Assembly (NCBI GenBank): GCA_949752735.1
Contig: OX457042.1
Coordinates: forward strand, 36,452,368 to 36,516,367
Origin: Lumbricus terrestris
Taxonomy: Eukaryota > Annelida > Clitellata > Crassiclitellata > Lumbricidae
Reading direction: 5' to 3'
DNA length: 64,000 nt
The translations under genes and the position numbers were made by a program. Of the stretch, positions 38,701-53,200 are shown in pieces. Every line of letters begins with the position of its first letter. Positions within the stretch are counted from its first letter, which is position 1. The notes under the pieces were generated by a model. That model ran no database searches. It was not told where the DNA came from and saw nothing but the letters and a program-made list of their open reading frames with translations.

Positions 38701-41700
38701 TAGTTTTTTTGTATTGTCTGTCGGTGTCTGGTGTTTTTGTATTCATGTGTGTTTGTATGTGTGTGTGTGTGTGTGTGTGATGTGCGTTTTTGCTGCCGTA
38801 TCTGCAACCATTTGTACGTTGGTGTGCCATGTAAACGTTCGATTACATTGAGAGCATCGGGTTTAGGAAGTGCGCAGCAAGCGTATCCTACGTTGATCAA
38901 TGGGTGGATAAGTTGACGTTTCATGTCATCCTTTTCCTTTGCATTGAAATATGGAAACAGGCAACCAGTATAGAATGCATTCTGTCTTTGTATTATATTG
39001 TTCTGCGAAGAAATGAAATTACAGTACTTATGTTGCTCTCGAAAGGATTTTTAAGCTTGATGAAACTGTGCTGGCTACATGCATGGTCAGAAAATACTAC
39101 TGGTGGTCAGAAAATACTACTGGTGGTCAGAAAATATTACTGGTGGTCTGAAAATACTACTGGCGGTCAGAAAATACTACTGGTGGTCAGAAAATACTAC
39201 TGGTGGTCAGAAATACTACTGGTGGTCAGAAAATATTACTGGTGGTCAGAAAATATTACTGGTGGTCAGAAAATATTACTGGTGGTCAGAAAATACTACT
39301 GGTGGTCAGAAAATATTACTGGTTGTCAGAAAATATTACTGGTGGTGGTCAGAAAATATTACTGGTGGTCAGAAAATATTACTGGTGGTCAGCCAGTCTG
39401 AAAATGGTTGTGAGCAAGTGTGTCTAGCTGTTGGTGCCAGTCCCATGCCTGGAAAAAGCAGGAGGTCAAAGTTAATCATCTTTATTTTGATACAGTGTCA
39501 TTATAACAATGTAATTAATAACAAAAGAATATGGGACTCCAGTCATTGCTTAAATTTGTTCTGATTTTGTTGGGAATCAAACTGGATTGGCATGTTGTTG
39601 GCATGACAACATGCCGACCATCAGGCAAAGAATGAAACTTTTCTTTATTAAGATGATTGTTGGTTTCGATGTCATGTTTTCGATGGTACTGGTCATAATC
39701 TTCATTCAGACTTTGCTTGGCTTCTTCTGTGTTCAAGATTTGCTTCTCACACAACCACTATCTTATCAGTAGTTGATTAGATGTTATAGATGATAATTTT
39801 TGCATGAAAGTGTTGAAAAGCAGGATGGATTTTACATCTTTTATGTGTCTTTGTCATAGAAAATGCTCCTTTTCTCTCACTCTTCCATTAGCAACACACT
39901 CTGATTTCTGTTGTTTTTGTATCCTGACCGAGTATTGATGATATGGTTGGAGCAAATTAGCTGCTAGTCAGTAATCAGCTAAATGCTTGTCGTTTCCAAG
40001 AAGGTGCATCTATTGCTTTGGGCTGTGGCTTAGACTATAAATAGCAATGTATTTCGATGGGATCAGTGATGAATGGTCCCGTAGGGGAATTTCGGCTTAG
40101 TTATTCTGGGCATGCATGCTAAATGAACATGTTGCATTAGCTTCTAATTTTGTACGGGTAGTTGTGTCGTTTTGAGTTGATGGCCTCAGATTGCCATCTA
40201 TTCTAAAGTTAGCAATGTTTGAAATTGCATCACTGTCCTTAGCTTCAGAAATCTGTGCCTTACTTTTATTTTTGTCCTCCGTTCCCTTTCTAACCCTCCA
40301 CCAAAACTAGCTGTTGCTTGAATTCTTGGTTTCTTCTTCTTCTCCTAAATTTGTTTTAATGGTCGACTTCAAAATATACGTAGAAGTCGTAAATACACTG
40401 GATGATCTTCACAAATATTTCTGTATCTCCTCTCATGCAACTTGTCTCCTTCCCAACATGGACCATGCACTCAATCACCTTATATACCTATACCCCAGGA
40501 CTGTTTTAAAGGAATTTTTAGAACTGCACAACCCCTTCTTTTCCTTCCCATCCTCCATGGTAAATTACTTCAAATCGGAGGACAATGACCTTTTTGCTAG
40601 TTTTAACTGTACAGAATTGCTTTGCAACTGCAAATCCATTTAGAACTGCACTTTTTGTGTACAACAGCACGTTAAAAAAACCTGCTATACCCACTCTAGC
40701 TGCTCTATATATCTCTCCTTTAGAGGCCTGTTTGTCTGACCACATTTTCTGACCACATTGTCATTACTGTTCAATGCTCATGTTGCCTTCCAACCCTGTC
40801 CACCATTCATGATTTAATTTTGCCACCTTTTCTGCATTTCATGCATTTCATGTCTGCCTTCAAAGCAGACATCTTTGCCTCTTCCTGTGGTTGTATCTTG
40901 CACAGAACTAGCTGCCTGGCTATATTCAACATTAGTGGGGCATGGTGGTGTAGTGGGTATGTTCGTTGCCTTGCAGCTGAAGGGTTGCAGGTTCGAATCC
41001 ACCTCAACCGCTGTGCATGAACTTTGGGCAAGTCCTTCATTTGCAATTGCTCAGTGCTTCAGCGTGAAACTCCGATTCAGTGTTCGCGCTGTTGTCGGGA
41101 GCGCTTCTGAGTAGTAATTTTGAAGGGACGCTCTAGCAAGTGCACATACATACATATCCGATATCCTGGATAAGACCCTTTTCGGCTGACATAGAACTCA
41201 GTTACTGCTGCTAGTGGGAGAGACAAGACAGCCAAGCCAATTTTAAAGGCGTTTCTTTCAGTTGGTTTCTTGTCTCACCTCAAATTTACTCAGCAGCATC
41301 GTTTTGTTCATATTAACCTGTTTCAAAACAACAAGACCCACCTACTTGTCTTGTTGCTGTCTGAACGCAGATCTTCTCCAAGAAAGTCTTGGCATTGAAA
41401 AACGTGAAACTAAACATTGACAAATGCAGTGTGCTATTGCCACCTTTTCGTTGCACACTTCTCTTGTCAACCGGTTCTTGTAGTTCTTATCTGACTAGAT
41501 CTCTGCCCTGACTGAGACTCAACCTTTCCAACGTTGCCCCCTCCATACTGTACCATTTTGCATGCTCTCTGACCTCTACCTCAGATTAATCTTGACAGTC
41601 AACAGCTTTGACTGAGGTTCATTGTCTCAAACCCATGAAAAGTTTAGCAGATTCTGATTATAATTTGTTTGAAGTAGCCATCAGTTCATGCCATGGGTAT

Positions 41701-43420
41701 TACGACAATGACTTTAATAATGCAGTTAGTTAGGTAATGATGCGGTTAGATCTGATTTAGATGGAATGCAGTTTGGCCAATGTCAAATTGATGAACAGGG
41801 CATCCGTCATCATAGGTATGGTTTTGGAGTGCTTCTGAGACCATGAACCAAAGCTTTGAGTGTCTCTGAGAGCATTTACTAATCTGCATTTGAAAACCAT
41901 CAAAACAGAGTTCTAAGCTGTTACTGCAATTCCAAGTAATGGCAAGTGTTTTGACATGGAACGACGTTCTGCTTTTGAATGGCTTACTTTTTTTACAAGC
42001 GCTTGATGCTCCTTGCAGTAAACTGAGAAACTGAGCTGCACATGTTGAACGGAATGTGTCATCAAAGGAAGATAAGATACTTCTGTCCATCAAGAGTGTA
42101 TTGACTAAAGTGCCGAGAAATTCATCGATCCTCAGAACCCAGATTTTAAACAAGTCACTATTAGACAATTGTTTGTTCTGAGAGCATGCATGCAATCAAA
42201 GCCAAGTCTCATCCTTATTTTATATATATTTTAGGCAGAGTTCCAGTTGAGATTATTACTCTTATTTGTATAAATATTGATGTCTATTTATCTTAGAACG
42301 AAACGTCAGTCGATGGCATTGAGCAATAATAAATTGTGAGTTACGGGCATATGCTTTGGTCCCTACACAATAGCCATTTAAGGGCAGGCTAGAGCCCATA
42401 CTACTCCACAATACCATTCATCAAATGAAGACCTTTTCTTCATCAAGTCAAAGCCTTTTCTTCATCAAATCAAGGTCTTCATCAAATCAGGGTGTTTTCT
42501 TCATCAAGTCAAAGCCTTTTCTTCATCAAATCAAGGTCTTCATCAAATCAGGGCCTTGACTTCATCAAATCAAGATCTTCATTAAATTTAGGCCTCTTCT
42601 TAATCAAATCAGGGCCTTGACTTCATCAAATCAAGGTCTTCATCAAATCAGGGTCTTTTCTTAATCAAATCAAGATCTTCATCAAATCAAGACCTTGGCT
42701 TCATCAAATCAAGGCCTTATCTTCATCAAAGAAGGTCTTCTTTTCATCAAATTAAGGCCTTGATCAAATCAATACCTTTCCATGTCTTGTTTTCCTGCAT
42801 TTGAAAAAAAAGCTGAGGCCAAGCAAGACCCATCAGTTGTTGAATCCCACTGTTGGTCACTGTCAGTGACACGATATTCGTTCTCACACCATCAGCCATA
42901 TGATAGACTTAATAACATGTCTGTGAACGGATTTATGAGCTGCTCTCGTCTATACAACTGATTCAGAAATGAGCCTTGTAATGTGTGTGTGTATTTATGT
43001 GTCTGTGTGTATATATGTGTGTCTGTGTGTGTGTGTGGGTGTGTGTGTGTCTGTGTGTGTATCTGTGTCTGTGTGTGTGCTGCGGTTGTTTTTCACTCGT
43101 TTGTCAGTTGTGGTGATTTATCAACAACGGGGTTATACAATAAACAGCCTTTTAACAATGAATTATGACAATCGTCTCATAAAGCATTGTATCCCACTTG
43201 TATTGTTGTAGCATTGTTCTAGTAAGCAAGGATTGTAAGCTCATCATGTCTAAGGAAACCTTATCTGGACAAAGAAGAAGAAGAAGAATAGGAAGAAGAT
43301 CAGTCAGTCGCTGAGAGGTGTCGTGTAGTTATGAAATGTTAGCGACTTCATCATTTTTTTGGTCTTGTCATGCGAGTGCAAGTGGCAAGTCCTCTCCCTT
43401 GCCGTCTCATCATCCCACTG

Positions 43421-43459
<39 letters not shown>

Positions 43460-46400
43460 CCGTGTGTGTGAGTGTGTGTGACCGTATGTGAGTGTGTGTG
43501 AGTGTGTGGTGAATGAAATGATTGCAGTCAATTTGGATAGTTAGTAGACACTGTAGGTGGTGCATAAATGTCTTCCCTGACAGTGATTTGACCTCCCCCT
43601 CCAACCTCTCAGTTGATAGTCCAGCATACTGATGACTATCATGTTCCCCATATTTGACAGACGGGATCAAAGATGAAATGTGTTTTAAGGATTGTTCAGC
43701 ATTTGGCTTCAATTAATATGTGCTTGGACGTGAGAAGTGTCTGGTGATCAGTTTACCAGCTCAAATCTTCAATCATCTGTGGACAATGACCATTCAATGT
43801 TTGCAGTTGGGACACTATCTATCGTCTTTATATGGGGCACACCAAGAGCAGAAAGTCACTGACTAATAACGCTTATATGGCTGAAACAAATTCTTTTATC
43901 GTGCATCCCTTTGGTTACATGCAAATGGGCAAAAAACCTGACAGCAGTTGATGTCGTGCAGCTGGAAATAATTCTGGGCTTTGGGTGTTTTTAGGTCTTA
44001 AGACGGACCATGTGCGGTCGTCGTTGTCGAACCCTTGTAGTACGTTTGAAGTTGGAGCTAAGCCGCCATACTCCTCCTCATCCTCTTCAACCTCATATTC
44101 GCAGATGCAGGCCGCGTCCCAAATGACTGCTTACAATTCTCAGTACTCAAACTACGGCGGCCCAGGTATCAGACAACGGAATTTCTCTCGCATGCATCGT
44201 TTTGCGTTTTCTGTCGTTTGTTGTGCGTCTCGATTGTTTCTGTCGCGTTGTCTGTTGTTGTGTTTCGTGGGTCTCGTTGTCTCTCGTTGTCGTAGTTTTG
44301 GTGTCTAGTTCTTTTCAGGATGGTTGTGTGCTGTTGGTTGGAGCAGTGTTGAGTTTTGTTTTATGATTGGCATTCTAGTTGACTTAGGTTGACATTGCTA
44401 GGTGATTGAAGTCTTGCATTGTGTCGGTTTTATATCGTGGTTTGTTTGGCATCGAAATGGTTTGGATTTTAAGTTGGTATTCGTGTTTATTTGGTTTTTG
44501 GTTTGTTTCTGCGCTTGGATTGGTTTGGGTTAGTTTCTTTATTTACATTGGTTTTGGATTAGTTTCTTCATTTATGTTGGTTTTGGATTAGTTTCTTCAT
44601 TTACGTTGGTTTTGGGTTAGTGTCTTCATTTTTTACATTGGTTTTGGGTTAGTTTCTTCATTTTTTACATTGGTTTTGTGTTAGTGTCTTCATTTTTTAC
44701 ATTGGTTTTGTGTTAGTGTCTTCATTTTTTACATTGGTTTTGTGTTAGTGTCTTCATTTTTTACATTGGTTTTTTAGTGTCTTCATTTACATTGTCTGTG
44801 GGTTGATTTATGCATTTTTATCGGTATTGTGGTTTGGTTGGCTCATGCATAATTTGGATTGGCTTTGGCTCGGAATTGTCTGCATTTAGTGTACTAGTAC
44901 CAATGTTTGGTTAGTTGATGCTTTTTAGTGAATTGTATTTTACTTGATTGGTGCATTGTGGTTTTATTTCTGCGTTTGGATGAGTTCAGTTTAATAAGTT
45001 ATTGCAGATGAGTAGTTTTTGTGTGCATCGTTTTTGTTGTTGTTGTGATTGTTTTGATGTTTGGAGTCGCGAGTCGTAGGCGTTCTTTGCATGTGTGATT
45101 TTGTGACATGTGCCTTGTTGCATGTTAGGAGACAGATAGCACTCATTCCACGTACATTTAGTATCGTGACTACACATTTTCACTTTTCTGTCGTTCACTA
45201 GTGCAGTGCCAGACACGATCTGAGTGTGCGTGTATGTGAAATTTGGTTTTTGTTTGCGTTGATTTGCACTTGCTGTGTTGCACTTCATTGCCATGTAATG
45301 TTTTTGTGTTGATGCAATAGTGACATTGCGTATGCAGGCCATTGTGTACAGACTTTGATTTGGTGGTACACTGCTAATAGTGTCTCTCCTCTAATGATGA
45401 TATTAATTAATATTATTATCCAATTATTAGATGAGACATCTTTTTCGGTTAAAATGCGTCCACAAATTATTATAATTAAGCTGTATAAAACTAACCTGTT
45501 TTAACTGTGCTGATATGAATTGTGTATTCTGTTTTTAGTGTACATTTGGTTGCTTTGTGTGGAATTCGAACCGTATTACGATGTCACTATCAAAATTCTA
45601 TGCAAGGCTGCAGCAATTGTTGCAGTTCCTTAGAAAGTGCAGCACTTTTATTTCGACCGAATGTTTCTAAATATTTTATGTCTAAGAATAAAACAGGCGA
45701 TTTTGCCTTTGCCATGAAATCTATTGATTAGCACACACGTCAGAGAAACCACATTTATCAAATTCCTGACAGGTGGGGGGTAGTTGAGTACACAGGCCAC
45801 CATGTACTAAAAATTTGACACTCACAGAAATGCCTATTTGAGGCACAGGGAGATTAATGCATAATGATTATAGTAACACTGACGAAACTAAACGTTTGGG
45901 GATTTGTTTGTGACTGTTTGATTCACTATTGATTAGCTGGTCTCAGTACTCTACAATTCAACAACCACGTGGTTTAAAGAGCATGCTGATTTGAAAAGAG
46001 CTTTGGTGGGAATTCCCTATTCCAGTCTGTGTTCAAGTGTGTAGTCTCTGATCAGCATGCTATCTGATGCAATGCATGATCAGCTCAACATCTGCAGAAG
46101 TGGTGTTCAGACTCGTTCTTGTCTTGCACGTATTTCGTGCTAGCGCTGCTATGCAAATGGAATCTTGCACGAGTGTTTGATCGTCGTTGAACCTGTTGCA
46201 TTTGAAGTTGTCCACACGACTCATTCGTTGCTTGTTTTTCTCGTCTTCATTAATAGACAACTGCGGTTGCTTTCAGATGATCACAGGGTAACAAGACATG
46301 AAGATGTTTAGCAATAATTGGGTTGCATATAAAGGAATTATTTTGGTCTTGTGGAGGCATGTGCACTTTCATTAAAACTAAGAGTTTTTGGGGCAGTAAA

Positions 46401-49400
46401 CTTCCTGGAAGACGCAATATTGTGCTTTAGAAATTGATGATGAATATTAATTCATAGTTTGTTATATGGATGCTTAATATCAGCAATTCAACATCGATAG
46501 CAAAAGTTTTGTTATCTTATAATAGTTATCACATAATTAAGCTCTGGTAATATTTGGTTCTTCTTAATTACTTTTAATGTGCAATCCAGTTTTCAAATTA
46601 ATATTGTTGAATATATGTTGTTAATTAATTATTGAATGCAATTTGGTCCATGGTTTTTGTTACTTCTTGTTGCTAATCAGTTGCAATTGGTGCATAGATA
46701 TTGCTATGTGTATATGTGGCTTGGTCAGTTCACAGATCACATACATTTGATCCCATACATTTGATGGTAGAAAAGGAAATCTCATGACATGAATTATTTT
46801 GAAGAAAAAAGCTCCCAAGCTTAGGTTTTCAGTGGGTGATTAATACTTTTGATTTGATAACCTCTGTCTAGTGTCATTATCGAAAATTATCACAATATAA
46901 TTATAATGAGTCAATAGTTTTATGTGTGTGTATATATATAAAATACATGTGTATATAATATCTATGCAGTTAATAGTTATGTACACTCAAATACTCATGC
47001 ATGTGTTGTCACAGTAATTTATGAAAGTAAAGTCTAACCTCGCTATTGGTTGAATCCTGTAGTCGTGATGAAATGAGGTATTCGTAACAATGCCATAATT
47101 ATATATACATACGTATGAATAATTGAATATATATATATACTTATATAATATATATTCTTGCACATTATACTTATATATTCAATTCATGTACACGTATAAT
47201 TATCTCGTAGCCATTACATTGCCATGCTATAATAAAACAAATGCCACGGCCGTTCCTGTAGTTGCAAGGCTTCATTGTCCTGTAAGATTATCTTGAGGAG
47301 TTCATAAACAGTTGGCATCATGGGGCGATAGGTTATCAGAGTCTTGTTGTGTTCGGCTGTCACTTCCTCATTCGTCTTTGACTTGGCAGTGATGAAATAA
47401 CAATGCATTCCAAAAGTAGTTGAGCACAACTGCTGCTGGCAATGACTGCCAGGTGACTGTTGCGCTCAGCATGACAACAATGGCTAACATTATATGGTTA
47501 ACATTATATATGGTTAACATTATATAGTTAACATTATATATGGTTAACATTATATAGTTAACATTATATATGGTTAACATTATATAGTTAACATTATAGC
47601 ATGAGATACAGTAGTTGCTGTGTGTCTCTTGTTTTGATATGTACTCAACCAGTTAACCAAAAGCTTGGATATGTGGTTGAGTATGCACGGAAGGGGAGAG
47701 TCATGGGATTTAGGCCACAGTACTTTGCAGTTCTTACTAGCTGTTATAAACTACATAACTTGCAATTTTCTTGGACTGTGGACTTTTGTGTGGTGCGATG
47801 GTGTAGTGGGTATGTTCGCTACCTTGCAGCCAGAGGGTTGCCGGTTCAAATCCACCTCAAGCCGCCACATAGGGACCTTGGGCAAGTCCTTCACTCGCAA
47901 TTGCTCAGTGCTTCGGCATGAAACTCTGGTGTCGATCCGTGCTGTAGTCGGGAGTGCTTCTGAGTAGAAATCTTGAAGGGTCGGTATAACAGTGCACTTA
48001 CAAACTTCAGTAATGACCACGCGGTGATTAGAAGCTAGCAAATTAAAAGAAACTTTAAAATTAAAAGCTGTCCAGAATCAAGGTTCGAATACTAGTTTGT
48101 AATTTGTATCGGTATGTACGTTTGTGTCTGTTCACTTACTTACCAAACTAAAAGTCAATTTCACAACAGCCTAAATAAAGGCAGACCGTTTATTGAATAT
48201 GCACGGAAGGGGAGGGTCATGGGATTTAGGCAATTTGCATATGGGGAGGGGTCTTAGCAAAATGTACGTACGCAAAATAAATGTCTAATGATGATGTCTA
48301 CATTTAAGCATATTCATAACTCTCTATTATCCTATAGTCGTCTGATGGCAAATATGATGTTTAACAAAAAATAAATAGAGCTCTGCCTATGGTAAAATGC
48401 ATGTTTCAAAGATGACTTTCACTAAATAGCCTTTGTAAGAGAAAGGGGGAGTGTAGAGAAGCTTATTTGTATGTCCACACAGGGGGGAGATAAACAAAAT
48501 GTACTGGTGCGTATGTAATATATGTATGGTCCAATACTAATATTTATATTATTGTGTAAAGAGATTTCGTGAATGTGGAACTTTTCTTGTTGTGTCATTA
48601 TAAATGTGTCTGTTGGAGGTTTATGGTCATCTGAAAATAGACATCAAGTCCTCATGTGGAGTGCGTTGTATGTGTAGTGTAGATGACAATACATATAGTA
48701 TACAAGGTGTCGCACAAAGCGGTTATTAATTCTTTGTTTACAGTGTCAAAAATTGTTAGCCTGTTGTATTTAGATCTGCTTGATAACGGTGTTACTTGAC
48801 CGTTGTGAGTGTCTTAAAATGCACTACACAGCGTGTTCAGATCATGATTACAGATGTGTGTTCAGTTTTTTCTCTGATGCTAGAAAATATTCTGCATTAC
48901 AAGAGATGTTATAAACTGGAAAACATTCTCCCAGTTGCTGATCTGCTTTTGGGTTGAAGTGCAACGTTGAATGGTCAAACGATCTTGTGTGAAGTGCAGA
49001 ATTTGTTTGTGGTCGTCTTTATCAGTTTTGACAAAGAAGGAAACATTGGGCAAATGAGCAATTGGACAATTGAGCATGACAAGTAAAACCTGTGAAAGAA
49101 AACGTTTATGAATGATACAATTGTTGATGTTTTGTGTGTAGGTAACTACCCTCGCTCTCCAGGAGCCCAGCAGCAGCAGCAGCAGCCGCAGCAGGGATAT
49201 CGAAGCCAGACTCATCCAAACCAATATGGAAACCCTGCCCAGATGTACGGTGTGGCTGGGGGACCACCAGGCATGCACCCGAATCAGCCGTGTGGCAACT
49301 ACCCTTACCCAGGTCCAGGCAAAGTCGGCCCGGGTCAGTACATGCATGGCCATTCGCAGGGGGCCATGCCTGCCGGGATGCACCATCCCATGGAGATGGA

Positions 49401-50245
49401 GAATGCCGTGAGTGGGGGTGCCGGGAAGGGGTATGGAATGCCAGGGGGTATGTACGGACCAGGAAAGCTCGGTGGGCAGCCAGCATCAGGACCAATGGTC
49501 AACACCAACATGCCTGGTCTGCACTACCACCCGTCCGGAATGGGACAGTCGAATCCACCGCATCCAGGGCAGTTCAGTAAATCCGGTTATGGAGCGCAGT
49601 TCGGCGCTGGTCCTGGCAATGGAGTGGGTCCTTCGCCACACCATCAGCACATGGGACCGTACCCTGGTGGACCATATGGAGGCCACGTCCCACCACCAAG
49701 CCAGATGCAGTATGCTCCACGTCCCATGGTGTCCCCAGTCCCACACGGAGCAGGCGGCCCTGGTATAGTGGATCATAGTGGTATGCGGCCTGCCTCGCCG
49801 GCCTTCTACCGTGGGGGACCAGTGGGGTACGAGGGAGATCCTGCGAGCAGTCCAATGAACAGCTCTTCCGGGCGTAGCCAATGGGTGATGAACATGCAGG
49901 GGATGTCCGGAGGTAGCCTGGTGGAGGCGCCACGTGGCGAAAACATTCCAATGGATATGCCACCCGTGTCCATTCCGTCGGGAGCCGGGGAGATCCAGCG
50001 GGTGAGGAACCCGGCGTTTGAGCCGCAGATGGCGAAGGACCGTTCGAGCGCTTCTCCGATCTCCTCTTCCGACTGCACGTCCGCTGAATCGAAGTCGTGT
50101 GAGTCGATGATGCCTGGAAAGCATCTCGACCAACCGAAGATGGAGAATGACTTTTCAAACGCGTCCGCTGGAGGTGAGTGACAGTCTTCAAAACTAATGC
50201 TTAAATAATGTTTTAATGACAAGCGGCATACGTCTATCTCTCTTT

Positions 50246-50294
<49 letters not shown>

Positions 50295-53200
50295 GTAATT
50301 TATATAGCGCCCCTTCAAGGAGTCTACTCAGAGGCGCTCCCAACCCAAGCCCGGTCAAAAAGAAAAGAAAAGTTTTTTTAGTACTTTTAGTGCACTTTTG
50401 CTTTTGAAGAGTTAAACACCAGTCCTTGTGCTGCTGAAATTCACTTTTATGTTGGTAACTATAAATGAAAACAGCATTATCTTTGAAGGTCATGCAGCCC
50501 ACTTTTAACACTTTTTGCAACAAGAGTGTGTTATAAGCACAACTGGATGCCAATGCAGCTCGTCGATAAATTGTCAAATCTGTGAGCCTTTTGTTTCAGA
50601 ACAAAATAAGGAGAAAGAAAGTTTAATTTTACTAGTTAAAATGAGGAAAACGCTAAAACTGACAAATTCTTTGATCAGTTGAGACTTCTTCTGAGTGTAT
50701 TTACGTATATTTCTGCGTCTTTCGTTTCAGATTCGCAGGGTGGTCGTGGGATGATGATGAGTCCAGGAGCGATGCCACCGAAGTCGGTTGAAATGGATTT
50801 GTCTAAAAAGGACATCGGAAGCGACTCGAACTCTCTGCCAGGTCAAGAACGTTCACGTCCGGAATCAGACAAACAGGTTTGTATACGTTCTCGTTTGTTT
50901 CTTACGCTTTTGTTGACCAGTGCAGAATTGTTGCAAAGCGTCCAACGAAATCTACCAACTACTCCGTCTGTTCCACCTGCCTCCTCCCCAAACAGACAGA
51001 TGCACAAAAGATTATTATCAGGATGTTATATACTCTTTAGTTGTAGTTGCTGGATGTCTGTGCACTGCATAATGCGGCCGTACATTACGTACTGGAATAA
51101 TGTACATGTATTGTACTGTACACATGTTATATTATTATAGAAAAACTTACATTTACCCGGTACATAGAAAATGTGATTGAGGTTGCATAGTGCAATTTGC
51201 ACTGTTGCGGAATGAGCCAAATGCATTTATGGAAAAATCAGTGTACAACTGTACAATGTACAAATTGTACATCCACGCAATTGTTTGTCTTTTTGGCAAA
51301 ATAGATGATGTGGAATATCGTGAGGCAGCTGTTGAAGGAATAATGAGTGATGTAGTTGTGTTTATAGTAGTAGTGCTCAGTTGTTCCAATGACACCGAGT
51401 CTGATACTGAACAGATGAGTGATGCATGCGAGCGAATAAATTGATGCCAACGTGGTGGATAAAAGCAGTTTTGATGAATTTAAGGCTTAAGTTGGGAACA
51501 AGTGACATAGGCAGAATGAAAGGATACCGGAATGAGTGCCAACATCCAGCTCCCCCAAACTGAATGGTTTCATTTGCCACGAATAGTTGTTGCCTTAGCA
51601 ATGAGCAGAGAAGGACAACGAGATTGCCTGACTTAATAAGAATAAGTTTGAGAATATGTCCAGATTTTTAAGGATTGCAAGCGAGTGTCTATGGTTCTGG
51701 GTAATGTTCTGATGTGTGTGAAACTGGATTCATCATTTGTTTTGAACAGGAGACTTTGTCATCACCTCCTTCAACTCCTTTCAACCACATAACGTCATCG
51801 CCTGCCAGCCTTGAGCGCGACATCAGCAGCCCCAGCGTACACTCATCAGTAAGTTCACTCAAACTGCCTCTCACGTTTGTCTACTCTGCGGGTATAATGT
51901 CAGAAGGCTCAGGGTCATCATGACTTTGTCTTGATTCTTTTTTTGCAACTTAAGCCACAGCGTAGTGTAATCATTAGAATTCATGCTGTGCTAGATTCTG
52001 GAAATGGATACGAGATTCTGTGAGTGTCTGGGACTTAAAATGAATACAGACTGAAAATTGGTTAATGAGTCACTTACTTGTCTGTGGGCTAGGTGTAATT
52101 AGTTAACGACTAACTGTTAACAGTGTGAATTGAAAAACAGTAGTATATATATATTTATACACACAGCAATGGAGAACTTGATGCTTTTGACGCTTGATCA
52201 AACAAATCGTTTATTTGGCAATCAAGAACAATGAACAAGAACAAATCAAATCAAGCATCAAAGAAAACAAAGTTAACAAATATAACAAAACGGTACCTAA
52301 CTAATGATGCCTATAGATGCACAAATTGATGCTTTTGACTACAAGGACTACTAAATATTATGAATGCAGTGCGACTTTGATGCAGATATGCTACAAAAAG
52401 ACGTTATAGCACAAATTCCATAGAAGCAAAGTTTTTATTCACACAGCCATCTTTTCTTCTGTAGAAGTCATCTGGCAGTGGCAGCGTCTTCAACAAGATT
52501 GCTGACATGGGTTCTGAGAACGATCGCGGCATCTTTCTCGAACGCCTCTTCTCCTTCATGTCTTATCGAGGCACTCCGATAACCGCTGTTCCAGTCATCT
52601 GCAAGCAAACTGTCGACTTGTACCGACTCTACCACTTGGTCCGAGAGCGTGGTGGTATGGTTGATGTAAGTGACAATGCTTATTGTTATATATATGAGAT
52701 TTTGTCTATTTTCTTACATACCTCATTTTGCACAGGTCTACTCTTTGCATGTTATCGTGGGACACAAGTAGTGAAAAAAGTTGTTGGACTTCTTTGACTG
52801 GGATTATTTTAGCCAGTGTAGTAAATCCAGTATAGCTTTTAGCACCTTAGTGAGATTTGTAAGAATGCTGCATAAAGAGCCTGATACATGTTGGTACGTA
52901 CATACAGAAAGAAAATGTCTAGTTTCTTAGTGGCAGTTGAACAAGCAGAGCCGGCTTGTACTTCGGCATGCATGTGCTTTGACAAACTATGAATTTTATG
53001 AGACTTTAGGATTTTTACTCGATGCATTAATCAACCAGTAGTTAATGAAATGCCAAGATTTGGTCGTGCCTTTGATTAATTAGCAGGGTGCTCTGCAGTA
53101 TTACAGATGTTTATGAATGCAATGCGAATTTGATGTCTCTCTTTGTCTCTCTGGTTTCTCATCTCTGCTGCACTTTTCTGTTGGCTGGCCATCGTATCTT

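Larger units (their letters stand above)
33661..43994 (+). other. ARID1: ARID1 intron 3 (10.3 kb)
   Basis: Holds an interspersed repeat starting near 35037, a hAT-like end near 36346, GT-rich and 20-bp minisatellites, a decayed LINE with a nested SINE, a CTTCATCAAATCAAG repeat, and two TG-rich arrays. Stretches around 33.7-35.0, 36.4-38.5 and 39.4-40.2 kb hold nothing recognisable. No exon was seen. Confidence 0.7.
44166..49141 (+). other. ARID1: ARID1 intron 4 (5.0 kb)
   Basis: Holds two tandem repeats, TA-rich simple sequence at about 46.9-47.2 kb, a CORE-like SINE and two copies of a GTCATGGGATTTAGGC repeat. The rest, including 44.8-46.9 kb, shows nothing recognisable. Confidence 0.7.

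Noticed and set aside
39084..39393. CRISPR-like or coding array
   Set aside because: Contiguous 20-bp tandem repeats without spacers; ORFs follow from the repeat.
40937..41010. tRNA gene (A and B boxes, GGTTCGAATCC)
   Set aside because: The acceptor stem does not pair and the same head recurs at 47790 and 54621 with a SINE body, so it is a SINE.
41746..42195. 149-codon minus-strand ORF in intron 3
   Set aside because: Next to a decayed LINE, no recognised domain. It could be unrecognised mobile-element sequence, but this cannot be supported.
49486..50191. Long minus-strand ORFs opposite exon 5 (up to 215 codons)
   Set aside because: Shadows of the GC-rich ARID1 exon; basic, low-complexity translations.
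51190..51444. 84-codon ORF in intron 7 as an extra ARID1 exon
   Set aside because: Exons 6 and 7 already join phase 0 to phase 0; the ORF lacks flanking splice sites in phase and has no similarity to ARID1.
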